Positions 26,003 to 29,372 of a stretch of DNA of 29,372 nucleotides are shown in pieces. A model generated the notes under the pieces. That model was not told where the DNA came from, searched no databases, and worked only from the letters and a program-made list of their open reading frames with translations. Both the position numbers and the translations under genes were made by a program. How positions within the stretch are numbered: position 1 is the first letter of the stretch; the number at the start of each line of letters is the position of its first letter. The DNA is from Clostridiales bacterium (lineage in GTDB: Bacteria > Bacillota > Clostridia > Christensenellales > Aristaeellaceae). The DNA is taken from the NCBI GenBank assembly GCA_019420065.1, contig JAHZHX010000022.1, forward strand, positions 1 to 29,372. Direction: 5' to 3'.

Positions 26003-27421
26003 ATGGAGAATTGCCTTCTGCCCCAGATTGAACTGGATGTAAACTATATGATGTCCTCCGCCTTGGGCGCGCGCGGCATTGACGAAAGCGAAGTCGCCGC
26101 CCTGAACGATCGCGCCATTGCCGCGTTTGACGCGGTACGCGCCAATCGCGGACAGGGCTGGCTGCGCTGGACCGAGCTGCCCACCAACCAGGACGAAGTA
26201 CTGACCGCGATCGAGGAAACCGCCGCTTATGTCCGGGCGAATTTTGAAACGTATGTGGTGCTTGGCATCGGCGGCAGCGCTTTGGGACCCATCGCCGTAC
26301 AGCAGGCGCTCAACCACCTGCATTACAATGAGCTCCCGGCCGAAAAGCGCGGCGGCCCGCGTTTCTATGTAGAAGACAATATTGATCCTGAGCGCATGTC
26401 AGCGCTGCTGGATGTAATTGACGTGCGCAAAACCTGCTTTAACGTCATCACCAAATCCGGCGGCACGGCCGAGACCATGAGCCAGTATCTGATCGTGACC
26501 GATCTGCTCAAAAAAGCGGTAGGCGAGGACTGGAGCAAGCACGTTATCACTACCACCGACAAGGAAAAAGGCAACCTGATCCGCCTGACCCACGAGAACG
26601 GCTTCCGCACCTTTGTGGTGCCCGACGGCGTTGGCGGCCGCTTCAGCGAGCTGTGCCCCGTAGGCCTGCTGCCTGCCGCGGTCTGCGGCATTGATATCCG
26701 CGCCATGCTGCAAGGCGCGCTGTGCATGGACAAGCGCTGCAATTCGAGCGACGTGTGGCAGAACCCAGCCCTGCTTGAAGCCGTGCTGCAATACATCGCC
26801 GTGGAAAAGGGCATGAACATTCAGGCCGTAATGCCCTATTCCGACAGTCTGAAATACATGGCGGACTGGTTCTGTCAGCTGTGGGCTGAAAGCTTGGGCA
26901 AAAACGTGACCCGCGACGGCAAGCCCTGCAACGTGGGGCAAACGCCCACCAAGGCGCTGGGCGTGACCGATCAGCACAGCCAGCTTCAGCTGTATACCGA
27001 GGGGCCCTTCGACAAGGTAATCACGCTCATGAAAGTAGCCAATTTCCACAAAACCGTGGAGATCCCCCATGGCTGCGAACAGTTCCACGACGTTGCCTTC
27101 CTGGGCGGCAAAACGCTCAATCAGCTGATCGAGGCCGAGCGCCAGGGCACCGAGTATGCGCTGCTCAAGGCCGGCCGCATGAGCCAGACTATCACGCTCC
27201 CTTGCGTTAACGCCCACACCATCGGCCAGCTGATCTTCTTCTTTGAACTGGCTACGGCTTATGAAGGCGAGCTGCTCAACATCGACGCTTTCAACCAGCC
27301 CGGCGTGGAAGAGAGCAAGGTTGCCTCTTATGCGGTATTGGGGAACGAGGCCGAAAAATATCAAGCCAAGCAGAAGGAAATGGCTGCCCGTCCCGAACGC
27401 AGTAAAAAATATATCCTGTAA
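26003..27421 (+). CDS. pgi: Glucose-6-phosphate isomerase
   Basis: 472 residues. Interconverts glucose-6-phosphate and fructose-6-phosphate in glycolysis and gluconeogenesis. Family marks: VVLGIGGSALGP, TKSGGTAETM (sugar-phosphate binding), GVGGRFSELCPVG, LWAESLGK, and GVTDQHSQLQLYTEGP. Length fits the short bacterial/Firmicutes type. ATG 26003 has AGAGGAAG 8 bases upstream; an upstream in-frame TTG (25979) has no such site. It is a single gene with its own candidate promoter. Its terminator region holds the second CAG...CTG element. Confidence 0.96.
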   Translation: MENCLLPQIELDVNYMMSSALGARGIDESEVAALNDRAIAAFDAVRANRGQGWLRWTELPTNQDEVLTAIEETAAYVRANFETYVVLGIGGSALGPIAVQQALNHLHYNELPAEKRGGPRFYVEDNIDPERMSALLDVIDVRKTCFNVITKSGGTAETMSQYLIVTDLLKKAVGEDWSKHVITTTDKEKGNLIRLTHENGFRTFVVPDGVGGRFSELCPVGLLPAAVCGIDIRAMLQGALCMDKRCNSSDVWQNPALLEAVLQYIAVEKGMNIQAVMPYSDSLKYMADWFCQLWAESLGKNVTRDGKPCNVGQTPTKALGVTDQHSQLQLYTEGPFDKVITLMKVANFHKTVEIPHGCEQFHDVAFLGGKTLNQLIEAERQGTEYALLKAGRMSQTITLPCVNAHTIGQLIFFFELATAYEGELLNIDAFNQPGVEESKVASYAVLGNEAEKYQAKQKEMAARPERSKKYIL

Positions 27422-27432
27422 AAAATGCTGCA

Positions 27433-27465
27433 AATGGCCCGCAGGGAAAATACCTGCGGGCCATT
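27433..27465 (+). repeat. 33-bp flanking duplication, left copy (stem-loop without T tract)
   Basis: Matches 27665-27697 at 31 of 33 positions. It is itself a complete stem-loop (13 bp: 27433-27445 with 27453-27465; 7-base loop), 11 bases after the pgi stop. The T tract expected of a terminator is missing: the CAG end of element 2 follows at once. Confidence 0.85.
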
Positions 27466-27664
27466 CAGTCTGTTGACAAAGTCAACAGACTGGCAGAGGC
27501 TGAGAAAGTCCGCAAGGCAAGGAAACGAGCTTGCAGATCAGGGAGCTTACACAGACATAAGCGACCGCCATCTGCAAGTGAAGTTGACGCAGCAAGCAAA
27601 AATTCTTTCGATTTTCTCTTTCTTTGAAGGAATTTTTACGTTTGCAGGCTTTATCAGCACTCTG
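27466..27664 (+). mobile_element. CAG...CTG multi-hairpin element 2 (putative non-autonomous element)
   Basis: A 199-bp non-coding element. Terminal inverted repeats: 27466-27481 and the complement of 27649-27664, 12 of 16 matches. The left end forms a 12-bp perfect hairpin (27466-27477 with 27481-27492) with a 3-base loop. Inside: stem 27530-27538 with 27570-27578 (9 bp) enclosing 27545-27549 with 27558-27562; and stem 27598-27605 with 27630-27637 (8 bp) flanked by a further 4 bp (27592-27595 with 27642-27645). No credible coding frame. Flanked flush on both sides by a 33-bp duplication of the pgi terminator stem-loop. It shares end consensus CAG-N7-A-N-AAAG and overall plan with element 1 at 14045-14278. 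Structure is seen; mobility is inferred. Confidence 0.6.
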
Positions 27665-27697
27665 AATGGCCCGCAGGAAAAATACCCGCGGGCCATT
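27665..27697 (+). repeat. 33-bp flanking duplication, right copy
   Basis: Right copy of 27433-27465 (31 of 33 identical; the two differences are in the loop-proximal part). It begins directly after the CTG end of element 2. Confidence 0.85.
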
Positions 27698-27700
27698 TTT
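27665..27700 (+). terminator. Terminator of pgi (stem-loop copy 2, with T tract)
   Basis: Stem 27665-27674 with 27688-27697 (10 bp, plus two more pairs after one mismatch), then a run of five T (27696-27700). Only this distal copy carries the T tract, so the pgi transcript should include the element as its 3' UTR. Confidence 0.8.
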
Positions 27701-27704
27701 GTAC

Positions 27705-27736
27705 AAAAACCCCGGGACGGTTCGCCCGTCTCGGGG
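27705..27736 (-). terminator. Terminator of the oxidoreductase-epimerase operon
   Basis: On the minus strand an 11-position stem with one mismatch (27736-27726 with 27720-27710) and a 5-base loop is followed by five T (27709-27705). It starts 13 bases after the epimerase stop and almost abuts the pgi terminator, so the two convergent transcripts end about 5 bases apart. Confidence 0.8.
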
Positions 27737-27749
27737 AAAATGCGTTTTA

Positions 27750-28577
27750 TTATGCTTTCAGGCCAATTTTTCTCAGCGTGTCAATGCTCATGGCTGCGGC
27801 CTCCAGGGGCGTGCGGCCTTCGGAGCGGTCCTGCTCCACCACAAACCACTTCGCGCCAGCATCCAAGCCCGCTTCCACAACGCTGACCACGTCCTGGCTC
27901 CCATATCCGACGGGACGGAATTCAAAGGGAACGCCCGCGTTCTGCTTGGCCTCACCCTCGCCCAGCAGGCCATAGGGAGCGGCGCTGCCTTCGCGCCTGC
28001 CAACGTAATCCTTCAAATGCACCACCGGCGCCCGACCGGCATACTTGCGCAGATAAGCCGCCGGATCCTCTCCGGCATATTTTACCCAGCACACGTCAAT
28101 TTCCGTCTTGAGAACGTTTTCGCATACCGCCTCATAGATAAAGTCCAGCGCGTACATCCCGCTCAGCATTACAAACTCAAAGTCATGATTGTGATACAGC
28201 AGCTGTATACCGTTCTGGCGGCACTGTTTGCCAAAACGATACATGGTATGAATCACGCTGGCAAAGCCCTTCGTGCCGGGACGGCGATCGGATCCCAAAG
28301 CAGGAATGGCAATGTATTCGCAGCCAATTTCCTTATGATAGGCAATCACCGCGTCCATGTCCGCCTCGATATCCACCAGCGGAACATGACTGGATATCGC
28401 CTTCAGGCCGGCCGTTTCCAGCATAGTCTTGACTTCCGCCGCGCTATGGCCGTAAAAACCGGCAAATTCCACGCCGTCATAGCCCATTTCTTTCAGCTGC
28501 GCCAATACGCCGGGAAGATCGCGGCTCGCTTCCTCTCGCGCGGAATACAGCTGATAGGCAACCGGTGCTTGCTTCAT
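27750..28577 (-). CDS. Sugar phosphate isomerase/epimerase (xylose isomerase-like TIM barrel)
   Basis: 275 residues of the AP endonuclease 2/xylose isomerase-like TIM-barrel superfamily. Barrel marks in order: YDGVEFAGFYGH, ISSHVPL, LLYHNHDFEF (metal/substrate His and Asp), TEIDVCWVKYAGEDP, VVHLKDY and WFVVEQD (late Glu). These proteins isomerise or epimerise sugars or inositol derivatives; the exact substrate is not readable. ATG 28577 has GGGAG 8 bases upstream; an upstream TTG lacks one. It lies 17 bases after the Gfo/Idh/MocA oxidoreductase, a common pairing in catabolism of inositols and keto-sugars. Cytoplasmic. Confidence 0.88.
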   Translation of the reverse strand: MKQAPVAYQLYSAREEASRDLPGVLAQLKEMGYDGVEFAGFYGHSAAEVKTMLETAGLKAISSHVPLVDIEADMDAVIAYHKEIGCEYIAIPALGSDRRPGTKGFASVIHTMYRFGKQCRQNGIQLLYHNHDFEFVMLSGMYALDFIYEAVCENVLKTEIDVCWVKYAGEDPAAYLRKYAGRAPVVHLKDYVGRREGSAAPYGLLGEGEAKQNAGVPFEFRPVGYGSQDVVSVVEAGLDAGAKWFVVEQDRSEGRTPLEAAAMSIDTLRKIGLKA

Positions 28578-28594
28578 GTCTGTTTCTCCCTTGC

Positions 28595-29372
28595 TCAATC
28601 GTTGAAATAGACGGGCTTGCCAGTCTTGGCGGATTCATAAATTGCTTCCAGGATCTGCGTGACCACGAAGGCCTGCTCGGGCTTGACGACCAGCTCGCCC
28701 TCGCCGCGCACGGCATTGGTAAACACGCGCTGTTCAAAAACCTTGGGATCGTCGCTGGAGCCCTCGTAGAAGTCCACGCCCTTTTTCTTCATATTGGGCG
28801 TGGTCACATACTGTTTGCCATGCTTGACGCCGTTGATATGCAGCTCCTTGCCATGCATATCAGCGCCCGCCTTGGTGCCGCACAGCATGGTGCTGGCTTC
28901 CTCCACATCCAGGGTGTTGAGCGCCCAAGAAGCGTTCAGGTCAATCGTTGCGCCATTCTCCATCACGATAAAGCCAAAGGCGCTGTCTTCCACCGTAAAT
29001 TTCGCCGGATCCCAGTCGCCCCAGGCGTTGCCGGTCTCGGTGTCGTTGTTCAGCTTATGATATACCGTACCCACAACATACTTGGGCTTGTAATTGTTCA
29101 TCATCCACAGGGTCAGATCCAGCGCGTGAGTGCCGATATCGATCAGCGGACCGCCGCCCTGCTCATATTCATTAAGGAACACGCCCCAGGTCGGCACAGC
29201 GCGGCGGCGGATGGCGTTGGCGCGGGCAAAATAAACCTCGCCCAGCACGCCGTCCTCACATTCCTTTTTCAGGTACTGGCTGTCGGGACGGTAACGGCCC
29301 TGATAGCCGATGGTGAGAATCTTACCGGTTTCCTTGGCGGCGTCGAGCATCTTCTTCGCCTCGGCGGAGTTG
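28595..29372 (-). CDS. Gfo/Idh/MocA family oxidoreductase (N-terminus outside window)
   Basis: About 258 C-terminal residues are visible; the start and the NAD(P)-binding Rossmann GxGxxG part lie beyond 29372. Seen: NSAEAKKML (just after the expected EKP motif), LTIGYQGRYRPDSQYLKK, GGGPLIDIGTHALDLTLWM with the conserved Asp/His pair of the catalytic region, and a C-terminal beta-sheet domain ending PVYFND. It oxidises or reduces a sugar or polyol at the expense of NAD(P). Together with the following isomerase/epimerase it looks like part of a carbohydrate catabolic operon. The specific substrate cannot be given. Confidence 0.92.
   Translation of the reverse strand, partial: NSAEAKKMLDAAKETGKILTIGYQGRYRPDSQYLKKECEDGVLGEVYFARANAIRRRAVPTWGVFLNEYEQGGGPLIDIGTHALDLTLWMMNNYKPKYVVGTVYHKLNNDTETGNAWGDWDPAKFTVEDSAFGFIVMENGATIDLNASWALNTLDVEEASTMLCGTKAGADMHGKELHINGVKHGKQYVTTPNMKKKGVDFYEGSSDDPKVFEQRVFTNAVRGEGELVVKPEQAFVVTQILEAIYESAKTGKPVYFND

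Overview
The window reads as chromosomal DNA from a moderately GC-rich Gram-positive anaerobe of the class Clostridia, perhaps a gut Christensenellales-like lineage (taxonomy is inferred and tentative). Evidence: the long Firmicutes-type insertion in S12, the rpmH-rnpA-yidD-yidC-jag order, strong AAGGAGG ribosome binding sites, and consensus TTGACA/TATAAT promoters. Nearly everything is intact core or household metabolism. I see no tRNA, rRNA, CRISPR array, prophage or transposase gene.

Layout. (1) 1-9.0 kb, minus strand: rpoB-rpoC, then a promoter and rpsL-rpsG-fusA (fusA is cut by the window edge). The usual rplJ-rplL pair is not upstream of rpoB; instead there is a minus-strand pair deoD-DUF523 with its own promoter and terminator. 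(2) 10.4-14.0 kb, plus strand: an SGNH-like hydrolase, an FRG-domain protein, a GNAT acetyltransferase and a cytoplasmic-looking sulfatase in one tight run, driven by a promoter whose spacer carries a run of eight G. (3) 14.3-17.8 kb, minus strand: tldD-pmbA-PHP hydrolase. (4) 18.0-19.0 kb, plus strand: a small MazG-like pyrophosphohydrolase with a perfect consensus promoter, then an Hsp20 gene whose ribosome binding site is buried in a long hairpin (possible RNA thermometer). (5) 19.0-21.9 kb, minus strand: rpmH-rnpA-yidD-yidC-jag without dnaA or an origin beside it. (6) 22.1-25.8 kb, minus strand: alr, a membrane protein, rsmD, coaD and a coiled-coil protein. (7) 26.0-27.4 kb, plus strand: pgi. 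(8) 27.7-29.4 kb, minus strand: a Gfo/Idh/MocA oxidoreductase (partial) and a sugar isomerase/epimerase.

The most unusual structure lies in the two longest gene-free gaps, 13990-14328 after the sulfatase gene and 27422-27749 after pgi. Each holds a 199-234 bp multi-hairpin element that starts with CAG, ends with CTG and has 16-bp imperfect terminal inverted repeats. All four ends fit CAG-N7-A-N-AAAG. Each element is flanked, flush with its ends, by a 33-36 bp direct duplication, and the duplicated sequence is exactly the stem-loop of the host gene's transcription terminator. The two duplicated stem-loops are unrelated to each other, so they look like target-site duplications rather than element sequence. 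I read this as a family of non-autonomous elements that insert into terminators while keeping termination working. The structure is directly visible; the mobility is inference.
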